From Dysgonamonadaceae bacterium (GTDB taxonomy: Bacteria > Bacteroidota > Bacteroidia > Bacteroidales > Azobacteroidaceae), in contig JAISYG010000113.1 of NCBI GenBank assembly GCA_031270075.1, forward strand, positions 1-43,713: DNA of 43,713 nucleotides, in the 5' to 3' direction. Positions 17,332 through 26,190 of the stretch are shown one piece after another (positions within the stretch are counted from its first letter, which is position 1; every line of letters starts with the position of its first letter). The notes under the pieces were generated by a model. It saw only the letters and a program-made list of their open reading frames with translations, made no database searches and was not told the DNA's origin. The position numbers were made by a program, and so were the translations under genes.

Positions 17332-18557
17332 AACTCGTTGAAAGTATAACTGAGGGTGAGTTTGAAATATTGTTCACTCATCGAAGCGGTTTTTTGAGGC
17401 GCAAGACGGGAATATTCAAACGCCATGTTAACAAACGAACGCCTGTCTACCATAGGAATGCCAAAACCGACGCTCACACCGTATTCGTTATACTTAGAGC
17501 CGTTGGAGTCGATAATATACGAATTGGCGAAATAAGCCCCTGCGCGGTAATGAATTTTACTCAGCAATTGGTTTTTCATCAAGTTGGGAATATATTCCAT
17601 TCCGGCATTGATTTTCATCCGGTTGGTGAGATAATTCGTCTGATCGTAAAATTTTGCTTCCGCCCATTTTTCGTATCTGAAATCGGCGCCGACGGTCAGT
17701 TTATTCAGTTTGCGATAGGTAATACCCACTCCGAATGTTTCAGGCATTTGACATACCGAATCCTGCGTACTGTAATAGACCGGATAACCTGTGATCTGAC
17801 CTTGAGCGTCGTAATTAATGGAATCGAACATCACTTCCGTATGGGTGGTAATTTTAGGCGCATATACAACACCCAAAACCACTTCCGAATTTTTACTTAA
17901 CTTTTGAACGTACTGCAGTCCGAACTCGTAAGTTAATCCGCTCATGCGCAATGAATCCGGCCACGAAGAAATGAAGGAAGTGGATGTAGAATACGTATTT
18001 GTCCGTTCGTGGGTAATATCGCCGAACAAATAACCGACATTAACGCCTAACGATAAGCGCTTGAGAAAATGATAGGAAAGCGTGCCGTATACCTTATTCA
18101 ATCCACCGCTACCGCTATACACATCCGATGATACGGTATTAAGCACATGAGAAGTATCGCCGTATTGATAACCGACAAACGATACCGGTTCGATACCGAT
18201 ACCCATTCCCAAACCCTTGGCCAATGGAATTTGTATCGCTAAATACTCCAAACCTCCGTTGTAACGCCGGGATGTACCGAAAGAGCCGTCGTTCATCAGT
18301 GCTGCCTGTCCTTTTACCCCGAAATCGAGCATAAAAGTCATCGTATCGACGGCCGAAAAAGAAGCCGGATTCAATGGATTGATTATCTTTGAATTTCGCA
18401 GCCCGTAGCCGATGCCTCCCATGCCTCGTTGCGATGCGAATGTCTGGTCGGCCAATACGCCATATCCGTAGCGCGTGTAAGGCGAATTTGTCTTATTGCT
18501 TTGGGAAAAAGCGGCGAACGAAAATAATATAAATAAAGAAATAAATGTGATTCTCAT
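17304..18557 (-). CDS. Outer membrane beta-barrel protein, FadL/OMPP1-like
   Basis: A 417-aa exported protein with signal peptide 'ITFISLFILFSFAAFSQ' (3-19). The rest is rich in alternating aromatic/glycine beta-strand patterns, with repeated 'GxGxGY' and 'YxLS' elements and the FadL-like opening 'NSPYTRYGYGVLADQTFASQ' (split), 'GMGGIGYGLRNSKIINPLNPASFSAVD' (split). It ends in an aromatic-rich strand ('YFKLTLSYTFNELWFF'). Typical of 12-14-stranded barrels; substrate unknown. It sits between coaX (4-nt overlap) and lptC (28-nt overlap), an order I recall in other Bacteroidales. That hints at an envelope role, but I cannot name one. Confidence 0.8.
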   Translation of the reverse strand: MRITFISLFILFSFAAFSQSNKTNSPYTRYGYGVLADQTFASQRGMGGIGYGLRNSKIINPLNPASFSAVDTMTFMLDFGVKGQAALMNDGSFGTSRRYNGGLEYLAIQIPLAKGLGMGIGIEPVSFVGYQYGDTSHVLNTVSSDVYSGSGGLNKVYGTLSYHFLKRLSLGVNVGYLFGDITHERTNTYSTSTSFISSWPDSLRMSGLTYEFGLQYVQKLSKNSEVVLGVVYAPKITTHTEVMFDSINYDAQGQITGYPVYYSTQDSVCQMPETFGVGITYRKLNKLTVGADFRYEKWAEAKFYDQTNYLTNRMKINAGMEYIPNLMKNQLLSKIHYRAGAYFANSYIIDSNGSKYNEYGVSVGFGIPMVDRRSFVNMAFEYSRLAPQKTASMSEQYFKLTLSYTFNELWFFKRKLQ

Positions 18558-19267
18558 TGTTGTTGATACTTTAAAATTTCATTCAGCCCTTTCAAGACTA
18601 AATTTTCGTCTGCAAAGATGGCGTTTTTTAATTTACTTTCAAAATAAAAAGCGTACCCGCCTGTTAAAAAAGCGGAAATATCCTGATTTTTTTTGTATTC
18701 GTCGATGTAAGAATCCAGTTCGCGGACAATTCCTGCGATTACTCCCGAACGAATGGCGGTTTCGGTATCGTAGCCCAAGGGTGGGATTTCGCCCTGTTCG
18801 TCCATCAACGGCAAGCGACCGGTAAAGCGATGCAATGCTTTGAATCGCAACTCGACGCCCGGCGATATGTTACCGCCCTTGTAAACTCCGTCGGCCGTAA
18901 CATAATCGATCGTCATGGCGGTGCCAATATCAATAACCAGCAAGTGGGTAGCCGGTTTTTGGGCGGCGGCGCCTACTGCTGCGGCAACACGATCCATACC
19001 CAGGGTTTGTGGCGTTTGATAATCGATAGTCAGCGGTAAAGGCAAGCGGTAATCCAACCGATAAAAAGACTTCAAAAGTTTGAAACTCTGATAGTCCGTT
19101 ACATCTTTCACCGAACAGAAAATACCGGCTTCCGGCCGAAACTCCTGCACGATACTCCAAAGAAAAACTTCAGTTAAAGCCTCTTCGTGAAAGACTTTAA
19201 CCAAAGTATTCCCATCGAACAGGGCTACTTTGGCAGCCGAATTTCCCTGGTCGATAATCAGATTCAT
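18554..19267 (-). CDS. coaX: Type III pantothenate kinase
   Basis: CoaX phosphorylates pantothenate, the first step of coenzyme A synthesis, and needs a monovalent cation. The 237-aa protein has the ASKHA-fold motifs: 'IDQGNSAAKVALFDG' (5-19, phosphate 1), 'TLGMDRVAAAVGA' (~88-100, with the catalytic Asp) and 'LVIDIGTAMTIDYVTADG' (~110-127, phosphate 2), followed by 'GGNISPGVELRFKALHRFT'. It overlaps the acyl-CoA dehydrogenase upstream and the barrel protein downstream by 4 nt each (ATGA). Confidence 0.94.
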   Translation of the reverse strand: MNLIIDQGNSAAKVALFDGNTLVKVFHEEALTEVFLWSIVQEFRPEAGIFCSVKDVTDYQSFKLLKSFYRLDYRLPLPLTIDYQTPQTLGMDRVAAAVGAAAQKPATHLLVIDIGTAMTIDYVTADGVYKGGNISPGVELRFKALHRFTGRLPLMDEQGEIPPLGYDTETAIRSGVIAGIVRELDSYIDEYKKNQDISAFLTGGYAFYFESKLKNAIFADENLVLKGLNEILKYQQQ

Positions 19268-20973
19268 GCTTGCTTGTAAAATTCCAGACTGTCCGGGTTG
19301 AAATTCCGGATAAAGTGTTGAATTTTATGCACCTCTGCTTCTCCGTAACTGACATACACTTCGGCCGACCGGATAAAGGCCTCGTAATGACGATCGGCAT
19401 CGAGCAACAGCAGGTAGCCCATAATGATGTGCCCGGCGCATTCGACCAAGCGGCGCGATTGAAAATCAATGCATTCATTGTCTTTCGTATCGGCTACGGA
19501 CAGAACCAGTTGTTCGTAGATTTCCACTAACCGGGCCAGGCGCGCTTTCAATCCGTCTAATTCGGGACGAAGCGTTTCGGATTGATATTCACGCATTTGC
19601 AACAGGTATGTTCCTGTCAGAACGTGGCGGATAGCGGCTATGACCTGCAACTGTGTGGTGCCTTCGTAGATATTGGTAATGCGGGCGTCGCGGTACAAAC
19701 GTTCACAGGGATAGTCTTTCATGAAACCCGATCCGCCGTGAATCTGGATACAATCGTACGTATTCTGATTGGCATATTCGGTATTCATAGCTTTGCCCAG
19801 CGGTGTGAAAGCATCGGCCAGTTTCTTGTATTTTTTCAACTCGGCTTTTTCCACTTCGTCCAATTTGCGTTCTTTTTCGATGTCTTCCAATATTTTATAT
19901 ATATCCACAAAGCGGGCCGTTTCGTAAAGAATGCTGCGCGAAGCATCGAGTTTCGCCTTTATATTAGCAATCATCTCATATACTGCCGGAAATTCGATAA
20001 TGGCTTTGCCGAATTGTTTCCGGTCTTTCGCGTATGCAAGCGCTTCGCGGTAGGCTGCTTCGGACAATCCGGTAGCTTGAGCCGTAATGCCTAAACGGGC
20101 GCCGTTCATCAAAGCCATCACATAGCGAATCAGACCCAACCGGCGGGAGCCGCAAAGGTAAGCTTTGGCGTTTTTGTAGGTCAACTCGCAGGTTGGCGAA
20201 CCTTTAATGCCCAATTTGTTTTCAATCCGGCGCACGTTCACGCCGCCGTCGCGCTTGTCGTAGATAAACATCGAGAGGCCGCGGCCGTCTTTGGTGCCTT
20301 CTTCCGAACGCGCCAGCACCAAGTGAATATCGGAATCGCCGTTGGTGATGAAGCGTTTCACGCCGTTCAATCGCCAGCAGCCGTTTTCGGGGTCTTCGGT
20401 GGCTTTCAGCATTACCGCTTGCAGGTCGGAGCCGGCGTCGGGTTCGGTCAAGTCCATCGACATGGTTGCACCGGCGCACACGCGGGGCAGATATTGTTGC
20501 CGTTGCGCTTCGTCGCCAAATTCGTACAAGGTTTCCGCACAATCCTGCAAGGCCCAGAGGTTGCAGAAACCGGCGTCGGCGCGGGCTGCCATATCCGAAG
20601 CCATGATAAAGGCTACCATCGGGAAATTCAACCCGTTGTAGCGACGCGGCATGGAAAGGCCCATCAAACCGGCCTGTGTGGTGGCTTTCAGGTTTTCGAC
20701 CGTTCCGGGAGCATATTCTACGCGATTATTCACCACTTTCGGACCTTGTGCATCCACCTCTTCCGCATGGGGAGCTACCACTTCGCCGATAATTTCGCCG
20801 GCTATTTCCAACACTTTTTCGTAGCTGTCCATAGCGTCTGCAAAATCTACCGGGGCGTAGTCGTAAGTGGCTGCTTCGGTGTAGTTGCGTTCCTTCAGTT
20901 CCACAATGCGTTTCATCAGCGGATGGTGCAGGTGGTGTTTCAACGAAGGATTATCTAAATAAAAATTTGACAT
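19264..20973 (-). CDS. Acyl-CoA dehydrogenase family protein
   Basis: A 569-aa FAD enzyme that oxidises an acyl-CoA to the enoyl-CoA and gives electrons to electron-transfer flavoprotein. The N-terminal helical domain, the middle beta domain ('MSMDLTEPDAGSDLQAV', ~152-168, and 'KLGIKGSPTCELTYKNAK', ~253-270) and the C-terminal domain are present. Residues 'IQIHGGSGFMKDYPCERLYRDARITNIYEGTTQLQ' (split, ~413-447) include the Glu of YEGT, the usual catalytic base. There is an extra ~120-residue C-terminal region, as in the larger AcdA-like enzymes. It is directly downstream of etfA and etfB, so these are probably its electron acceptor. Substrate chain length cannot be read from the sequence. Confidence 0.93.
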   Translation of the reverse strand: MSNFYLDNPSLKHHLHHPLMKRIVELKERNYTEAATYDYAPVDFADAMDSYEKVLEIAGEIIGEVVAPHAEEVDAQGPKVVNNRVEYAPGTVENLKATTQAGLMGLSMPRRYNGLNFPMVAFIMASDMAARADAGFCNLWALQDCAETLYEFGDEAQRQQYLPRVCAGATMSMDLTEPDAGSDLQAVMLKATEDPENGCWRLNGVKRFITNGDSDIHLVLARSEEGTKDGRGLSMFIYDKRDGGVNVRRIENKLGIKGSPTCELTYKNAKAYLCGSRRLGLIRYVMALMNGARLGITAQATGLSEAAYREALAYAKDRKQFGKAIIEFPAVYEMIANIKAKLDASRSILYETARFVDIYKILEDIEKERKLDEVEKAELKKYKKLADAFTPLGKAMNTEYANQNTYDCIQIHGGSGFMKDYPCERLYRDARITNIYEGTTQLQVIAAIRHVLTGTYLLQMREYQSETLRPELDGLKARLARLVEIYEQLVLSVADTKDNECIDFQSRRLVECAGHIIMGYLLLLDADRHYEAFIRSAEVYVSYGEAEVHKIQHFIRNFNPDSLEFYKQA

Positions 20974-20982
20974 ACCGATAGT

Positions 20983-22002
20983 TTATTTACTGTTCTTTTT
21001 ATAATACTTAATCATTTTGGGAATAACGGTTTCCACATCGCCGGTAATCACATAATCGGCAATCGCATTAATGGGTGCGGCGGGGTCGTTATTGATGGCA
21101 ATAATCATCGACGCGTCTTGCATGCCGGCAATATGTTGGATCTGCCCGGATATTCCGCAGGCAATATAGAGTTTCGGGCGAACGGTTACGCCGGTTTGTC
21201 CGATTTGCCGCTCGTGTTCGCAAAAGCCGGCGTCGACTGCGGCGCGCGAAGCGCCTACTTCGGCTCCGATGGTATGGGCCAGGTCGAAAAGCAAACCGAA
21301 GCCTTCTTTCGACCCCATGCCGTAACCGCCGGATACGATGATGGGAGCGCCTTTGATATTGACTTTCGATGCTTCGATGTGGCGTTCAATCACACCCACA
21401 ACAAAGTCGGCATCGGAAACGTATTTTCCTGCATCGTGCGAAACGGTTTCTCCCCTGTAATTTGCGTCGCAGATTTCCTTTTTCATCACTCCTTCACGAA
21501 CGGTGGCCATCTGCGGACGGTTTTCGGGATTGATAATGGTTGCAACAATATTGCCGCCGAAAGCAGGACGAATCTGGTACAGCAGGTTGCGATAGGTTTT
21601 CCCCGCCTTCTTTTCTTCGTGGTCGCCGATTTCCAACGAGGTGCAGTCGGCCGTCAGACCGCTGAACAGCGCCGACGAAACGCGCGGGCCTAAATCGCGG
21701 CCGATGCTGGTGGCGCCCATCAGGGCTATTTGCGGCTGCTCTTCTTTGAAAAGCTTGACTAAGATGGACGTGTGGGGCAGCGAAGTGTAAGGATGCAGGC
21801 GTGCATCGTCGAACCGATGCAGCACATCTACCCCATAGGGGAATACTTGTTCGCCTACGGTATCCAGCGCGCTTCCGATAGCTACGGCTTCCAGCCTGCA
21901 TTCCAGTTGGTTGGCCAGCGAGCGACCTTTGGTCAGCAATTCCAGGCTAACATCTTCTACCCGGCCGTTTTCTATTTCGAGATATACAAATAAATTGTTC
22001 AT
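20983..22002 (-). CDS. etfA: Electron transfer flavoprotein alpha subunit
   Basis: EtfA with EtfB accepts electrons from acyl-CoA dehydrogenases and passes them to the quinone pool or to bifurcating partners. At 339 aa it has the family C-terminal FAD-binding region: 'IVSGGYGMGSKEGFGLLFDLA' (split, ~222-242), 'VGASRAAVDAGFCEHERQIGQTG' (split) and 'YIACGISGQIQHIAGMQDASM' (split) followed by 'IAINNDPAAPINAIADYV'. The N-terminal half is the adenine nucleotide alpha hydrolase-like fold, starting MNNLFVYLE. It lies 2 nt from etfB upstream and 9 nt from the dehydrogenase downstream. No quinone oxidoreductase gene is in the window. Confidence 0.95.
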   Translation of the reverse strand: MNNLFVYLEIENGRVEDVSLELLTKGRSLANQLECRLEAVAIGSALDTVGEQVFPYGVDVLHRFDDARLHPYTSLPHTSILVKLFKEEQPQIALMGATSIGRDLGPRVSSALFSGLTADCTSLEIGDHEEKKAGKTYRNLLYQIRPAFGGNIVATIINPENRPQMATVREGVMKKEICDANYRGETVSHDAGKYVSDADFVVGVIERHIEASKVNIKGAPIIVSGGYGMGSKEGFGLLFDLAHTIGAEVGASRAAVDAGFCEHERQIGQTGVTVRPKLYIACGISGQIQHIAGMQDASMIIAINNDPAAPINAIADYVITGDVETVIPKMIKYYKKNSK

Positions 22003-22004
22003 GA

Positions 22005-22880
22005 TTATCCAATGGTGTGATTAGTAATTAATTCGACCACCAATGCTTCAATCTGTGCATCGGAAGCATCCAGCGTCTTATTTTCTTTGGCTTGAAAAAC
22101 AACGCTTTCGATTTTCTTCACCTTCGTAGGCGAACCCGAAAGCCCGCATTGTTCCACATCGGCGCCGACGTGGGCTGCGCTCCATTCGTTCAGGGTCAGG
22201 CAGGCGCGGCGGGCGTCGCTCAAAAGGGGGTAATCGTCGGCGGAAGCCTGTTTTTCGGAAGGCGTTTGGGCGTATTTATACTTTTGAATCAGCCGGGCGT
22301 TCCGCGGGCGACAAGCGGCGGCCGACCCGTTGACGGTTACCAGCAACGGCAGTTTCCCTCCGGCTATTTCCACTCCCCGCTCCAGTCGCCGCTTGACGGT
22401 AATCCGTCCGTTGGCTACCGACTGAATGTCTTCGGCATAGGTGATTTGCGGGATGCTTAATTTTTCGGCCACTTGCGGGCCGACCTGCGCCGTATCGCCG
22501 TCGATGGCCTGGCGACCGGAAAGAATCAGGTCGAATGCACCGATTTTCCTTATAGCCATGCTTAGTGCATAACTGGTGGCCAGGGTGTCGGCTCCGGCAA
22601 AGGCGCGGTCGGTGAGAAGATAGCCGTTGTCGGCTCCGCGAAACAATCCTTCGCGGATGATATCGGCCGCACGGGGTGGCCCCATTGTGAGTAGTGTAAC
22701 GGTCGAACCGGGATGTTGTTCTTTCAGACGGAGCGCCTGCTCCAGGGCGTTCAGGTCTTCCGGATTAAAAATGGCGGGCAAGGCGGCGCGGTTGACGGTT
22801 CCGTCTTCTTTCATCGCGTCTTTACCTACATTCCGCGTATCCGGCACCTGCTTGGCCAATACAATAATTTTTAGACTCAT
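22005..22880 (-). CDS. etfB: Electron transfer flavoprotein beta subunit
   Basis: EtfB is the AMP-binding partner of EtfA. The 291-aa protein begins 'SLKIIVLAKQVPDTRNVG' and contains 'RAALPAIFNPEDLNALEQAL', 'VTLLTMGPPRAADIIREGLF' and the signature 'GRQAIDGDTAQVGPQVAEKL' (~121-140), followed by 'PQITYAEDI'. It is the first gene of a long reverse-strand series reaching down to rlmN, with a promoter 50 nt upstream. Confidence 0.95.
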   Translation of the reverse strand: MSLKIIVLAKQVPDTRNVGKDAMKEDGTVNRAALPAIFNPEDLNALEQALRLKEQHPGSTVTLLTMGPPRAADIIREGLFRGADNGYLLTDRAFAGADTLATSYALSMAIRKIGAFDLILSGRQAIDGDTAQVGPQVAEKLSIPQITYAEDIQSVANGRITVKRRLERGVEIAGGKLPLLVTVNGSAAACRPRNARLIQKYKYAQTPSEKQASADDYPLLSDARRACLTLNEWSAAHVGADVEQCGLSGSPTKVKKIESVVFQAKENKTLDASDAQIEALVVELITNHTIG

Positions 22881-22930
22881 CGTGAATTAATTAGAATTAT
22901 TACTTTTGCCTTTTCCGGCAAATGCGGGGA

Positions 22931-22962
22931 CAAAAGTAGGGGTTTTTGGGTAGGAAAGCAAG
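22931..22962 (-). promoter_or_regulatory. Promoter of the etfBA-ACAD-coaX series
   Basis: On the minus strand: CTTG (22962-22959), 20-nt spacer, TACTTTTG (22938-22931), 50 nt before the etfB ATG. Good fit to the Bacteroidetes consensus. Confidence 0.55.
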
Positions 22963-23080
22963 GAAAAGGCCAAAAAATTGCACAAAATATATAATCATGT
23001 GCATTTCTTGTTGGAATGAAAGTGTGGCCCATTTTTTGCATGTTTAAAAGAAAAGAAATTGAGTATTCATCTAAAAAAAA

Positions 23081-23779
23081 ATGATCATGTTAAAGAAAAC
23101 ATTCTGGTTATCAGTTACATTGACAATGTCAATGTTAACAATCAATGCCCAACAGGCATACGAAAGTACAGCACAATTGGATAAAACCACTTCCGGCCCC
23201 TGCGTATCAACGAAAGTGAAAGTAAATGCGAAAGATGCACAAAAAATCATGGAAACTTTGTTCAAGGCTGAAGGCTTGAGTAAAGGAAAATCGTCGGGCA
23301 GGAAAATTGCGTACGAAGCGCCGATTTTATTTTCCACTATCAGTCCAGATTATATCTGTCTGTTTGTAAGTTTTGATGAAATAAGCAAGGACAAAAACGC
23401 GCCGGTTACAACGGTTAATTGCTTTGTAAAAAAAGGAGCGGAAGCGCCGTTCGAAACTTCTTATTCCGACCCCAGACTGATTGTGAACATTAAAAATTTC
23501 CTCGACCGGAAATATAACGCCGCTCTTTATGTCTTCGATATAGCAGTGAAAACGGAGTTGAAGCAAAAGGAAATCGAACAAACCAAAAAGGAACTCGAAA
23601 ACTTGTACAAGCGGATTGAGAGCCGGACAAAGGATATTTTGAATTATGAGAAAGACATTGAAAAAGCGAAAGTAAACATCGAAAAAGCGAAAAGCGATAT
23701 CGAAACTGCGAAAACCTTAATCGAGAACCAACAACAGGTGTTGATTAGACAACAGGAAGAACTTACGCTGATTAAATAG
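23081..23779 (+). CDS. Secreted coiled-coil protein of unknown function
   Basis: I do not recognise this 232-aa protein. Residues 1-24 form a signal peptide (core WLSVTLTMSMLTINAQQ). A globular part of about 130 residues follows, with two isolated cysteines (41 and 93, plus 114). The last ~75 residues (155-230) are strongly coiled-coil, rich in Glu/Lys with repeated 'IEKAK/IETAK' blocks. A second ATG two codons later (23087, MLKKTFWL) is an equally good start. There is no -7 box of the usual type upstream. It is monocistronic and convergent with the RSH gene (8-nt gap). Base composition is more AT-rich than its neighbours, which may mean recent acquisition or a lineage-specific gene. Confidence 0.75.
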   Translation: MIMLKKTFWLSVTLTMSMLTINAQQAYESTAQLDKTTSGPCVSTKVKVNAKDAQKIMETLFKAEGLSKGKSSGRKIAYEAPILFSTISPDYICLFVSFDEISKDKNAPVTTVNCFVKKGAEAPFETSYSDPRLIVNIKNFLDRKYNAALYVFDIAVKTELKQKEIEQTKKELENLYKRIESRTKDILNYEKDIEKAKVNIEKAKSDIETAKTLIENQQQVLIRQQEELTLIK

Positions 23780-23787
23780 CGAAACTT

Positions 23788-25989
23788 TCAATAGCGGCTC
23801 ACCTGCTTGATTCCTTTAATGGCCCGGATTTTCTTTATCAAACCATCCATCGCGGAAGTATCGCTCAGCAAAACGGTAACCGTTCCCTGAAACAGCCCGT
23901 CTTTGGAATCCACATTGATGGAACGCAACATCATGCCGCTTTCCTTGGAGATAACGGAAGTAATATTGGTTACGATGCCGATATCGTCGTGGCCAATTAC
24001 TCGCAAGGTTACCGGATAGTTTGCACCAGATTTTCCAGCCCAGCGCGATTGGACTATCCGGTAGCCGTAACGCTTAAACAACGAAGGCGCATTGGGACAA
24101 TTTATCCGGTGAATTTTTATCCCCTGCGATGAAACGAAGCCGAAGATTTCGTCGCCGTATATCGGATGGCAACATTTGGCCAGCGCGTAATCGATACCTG
24201 TCAAGTTTTTATCGATAACCAAGACGTCTTCCTGCCTGGTAATTGTTTCGCCGGGAGTGGGGGCGTAATAGTTTTCTACGCTCCGGTTGTTTTGTTCCGA
24301 TAGTTCCTGTTCCTTCTTTTCCTGTTCCAGATAATGGTCGATAACCGTATTGACGTCCAGACAATCCTGAGCGATGGCCGCATAAAAGTCGGTTACGGTT
24401 TTGTAACCCAGTTTTTTGATGAGGCGCATCAGTTTTGATTCGTCTTCTTCGATTTTACGGTTTTTGAAACGGCGGTGCAACAGTTCTTTGGCTAATTCAA
24501 CCTGGGTTGCGGCCTGTTCTTTCAACGATTGTTTGATTTTGACACGGGCTTTGCTCGTTACCGCGATGTTCAACCAGTCCTGCTTGGGTGTTTGGTTGGG
24601 CGAAGTCAGGATTTCCACCTGGTCGCCGCTTTTCAGTTTGTGTTTGATAGGCACATTCTTTCCGTTAATCCGTGCAGAAATGCATTTGGAACCGACTTTC
24701 GTGTGAACGGCAAACGCAAAATCCAGTACCGTGGCATTTTTCGGCAATTGAAAGAGGTCGCCTTTGGGCGTGAAGACGAAAATTTCATCGTCGTACAAAT
24801 CCATTTTGAAGTCGTCGATCAGGTCGGACGGCGACGCATCTTTGTGTTCCAGAACTTCGCGGACGTTGTTCAGCCAGTTATCCAAACCGCTTTCGCTTTT
24901 CAGCCCTTTGTATTTCCAGTGGGCGGCCAGGCCTTTTTCGGCGATTTCGTCCATACGTTTCGACCGGATTTGCACTTCCACCCAACGGCCTTCTTGCCCC
25001 ATAACGGTGGTGTGCAGCGATTCGTAACCATTGCTTTTGGGGACCGACAGCCAGTCTTTCAAGCGTTGGGGATTGGGCTGGTACATATCCGTGATGACCG
25101 AATAAACTTGCCAGCATTCGGCTTTTTCCTTCGCTACGGGCGTATCAAGAATAATCCGGATGGCAAATAAATCGTAGATTCGTTCAAATTCGATTTTCTG
25201 TTTCAGCAGTTTATTATGGATGGAATGGATCGATTTGGTTCGTCCCTTGATATCGAAATTCAATTGCAGCGCCTTCAACTTTTCTTCTATCGGGGCGATG
25301 AAGGCGGCGATATACTGGTCGCGCGAACGTTTGGTTTCGTTCAGTTTGGCCTTGATGGAATCGTAAGTTTCCCTGTCGCGGAATTTCAGCGCTAAATCTT
25401 CCAGTTCCGATTTAATTGTGTATAAACCCAGTTTGTGCGAGAGCGGGGCGTAGAGGAACGAAGCCTCGGCGGCAATCTGCAAGCGGTACGCTTCGTTGGC
25501 GATGGATTTGGCCTGGCGCATCAGGTAGAGGCGTTCGGCGATCATGATTAAGATAACGCGGACGTCTTCGGCGAAAGAAATCAGCAAGGTGCGGAAATGT
25601 TCGTTGTCGATGGCGGCATTTTTGCCATACAGTTCGTACGTTTTAATCAATCCGCGGATGATGCCGGCCGTATCGGCGCCGAAATCTTTTTCGATATCCG
25701 CAAGCGTACAATGGTTTTGCATGACCAAACGGGAAAGCAGTACCGCAAAAACGGACGAGCGTTTCAGACCGATTTCGTCCGATACAATCAACGCGGTGTG
25801 CATGGTACGGAGAAAACTGTTCAGGCCGTAAACATCTTTTTCATAACCGCTCGCTGCCACCGAATCGCTGATGTAACATTTGAGTTTTTCCTTATCGCCC
25901 GTCGAAACCGTATCGCCCGCCGACCGCAACAAGTGACGGTAAGTGGTCAGTAAATCCAAACGTTCCTCTTTGTTTAATGAATCATTCAT
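23788..25989 (-). CDS. RelA/SpoT-family (p)ppGpp synthetase with degenerate hydrolase domain
   Basis: A 733-aa long RSH protein that makes (p)ppGpp in the stringent response. Domains in order are an HD-type hydrolase region (~45-200), synthetase ('GRTKSIHSIHNKLLKQ', 249-264; 'IYDLFAIRII', 271-280; 'PKSNGYESLHTTVMG', 317-331; 'VEVQIRSKRMDEIAEKGLAA', 337-356), TGS (~402-463, 'DEIFVFTPKGDLFQLPKNAT'), a Cys/His region ('KCCHPIYGDEIFGF', ~615), and ACT (~660-733). His64 of the HD domain remains, but the metal-binding HD pair is Ser86-Arg87 ('LLSRLV') and the usual 'ADRLHNMR' reads 'AERLYLMR' (151-158). So I infer no hydrolase activity, making it RelA-like. A bifunctional partner would be elsewhere. 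A -7 box lies 105 nt upstream. Confidence 0.93.
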   Translation of the reverse strand: MNDSLNKEERLDLLTTYRHLLRSAGDTVSTGDKEKLKCYISDSVAASGYEKDVYGLNSFLRTMHTALIVSDEIGLKRSSVFAVLLSRLVMQNHCTLADIEKDFGADTAGIIRGLIKTYELYGKNAAIDNEHFRTLLISFAEDVRVILIMIAERLYLMRQAKSIANEAYRLQIAAEASFLYAPLSHKLGLYTIKSELEDLALKFRDRETYDSIKAKLNETKRSRDQYIAAFIAPIEEKLKALQLNFDIKGRTKSIHSIHNKLLKQKIEFERIYDLFAIRIILDTPVAKEKAECWQVYSVITDMYQPNPQRLKDWLSVPKSNGYESLHTTVMGQEGRWVEVQIRSKRMDEIAEKGLAAHWKYKGLKSESGLDNWLNNVREVLEHKDASPSDLIDDFKMDLYDDEIFVFTPKGDLFQLPKNATVLDFAFAVHTKVGSKCISARINGKNVPIKHKLKSGDQVEILTSPNQTPKQDWLNIAVTSKARVKIKQSLKEQAATQVELAKELLHRRFKNRKIEEDESKLMRLIKKLGYKTVTDFYAAIAQDCLDVNTVIDHYLEQEKKEQELSEQNNRSVENYYAPTPGETITRQEDVLVIDKNLTGIDYALAKCCHPIYGDEIFGFVSSQGIKIHRINCPNAPSLFKRYGYRIVQSRWAGKSGANYPVTLRVIGHDDIGIVTNITSVISKESGMMLRSINVDSKDGLFQGTVTVLLSDTSAMDGLIKKIRAIKGIKQVSRY

Positions 25990-26098
25990 TTATTTGTTGC
26001 ATCCAATGTAAATGGTTTATGTCTGTTTTTATTCTTTAATTGCCTGTTGTTCCGTGGCCAACATAATGTTATCAGTTTCAGAATGAAAAATGCAACAG

Positions 26099-26106
26099 CA
26101 AAGGTA
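26099..26106 (-). promoter_or_regulatory. -7 box of the RSH gene
   Basis: On the minus strand TACCTTTG, 109 nt before the ATG at 25989, implying a leader of about 100 nt. The -33 box is not evident. Confidence 0.4.
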
Positions 26107-26149
26107 AGAAAAAAACCGGATGATACTGAATTTGTTCGGGATTATTTTC

Positions 26150-26157
26150 TATATTTG
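26150..26157 (+). promoter_or_regulatory. -7 box of the DUF4301 gene
   Basis: TATATTTG matches TAnnTTTG, 33 nt before ATG 26191. It is divergent from the RSH gene promoter. Confidence 0.5.
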
Positions 26158-26190
26158 TAACCGTTGTTGGTTTTATAAAAATTGAACAGG

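Noticed and set aside
23641-23760. Short direct repeats (IEKAK-type codons) suggesting a DNA repeat or CRISPR-like pattern
   Set aside because: These are coiled-coil codon repeats within a gene, with no spacer regularity. No CRISPR array was seen anywhere in the window.
24529-25170. Plus-strand ORF of 213 codons opposite the RSH gene
   Set aside because: Antisense shadow; the sense strand encodes conserved synthetase and TGS motifs.
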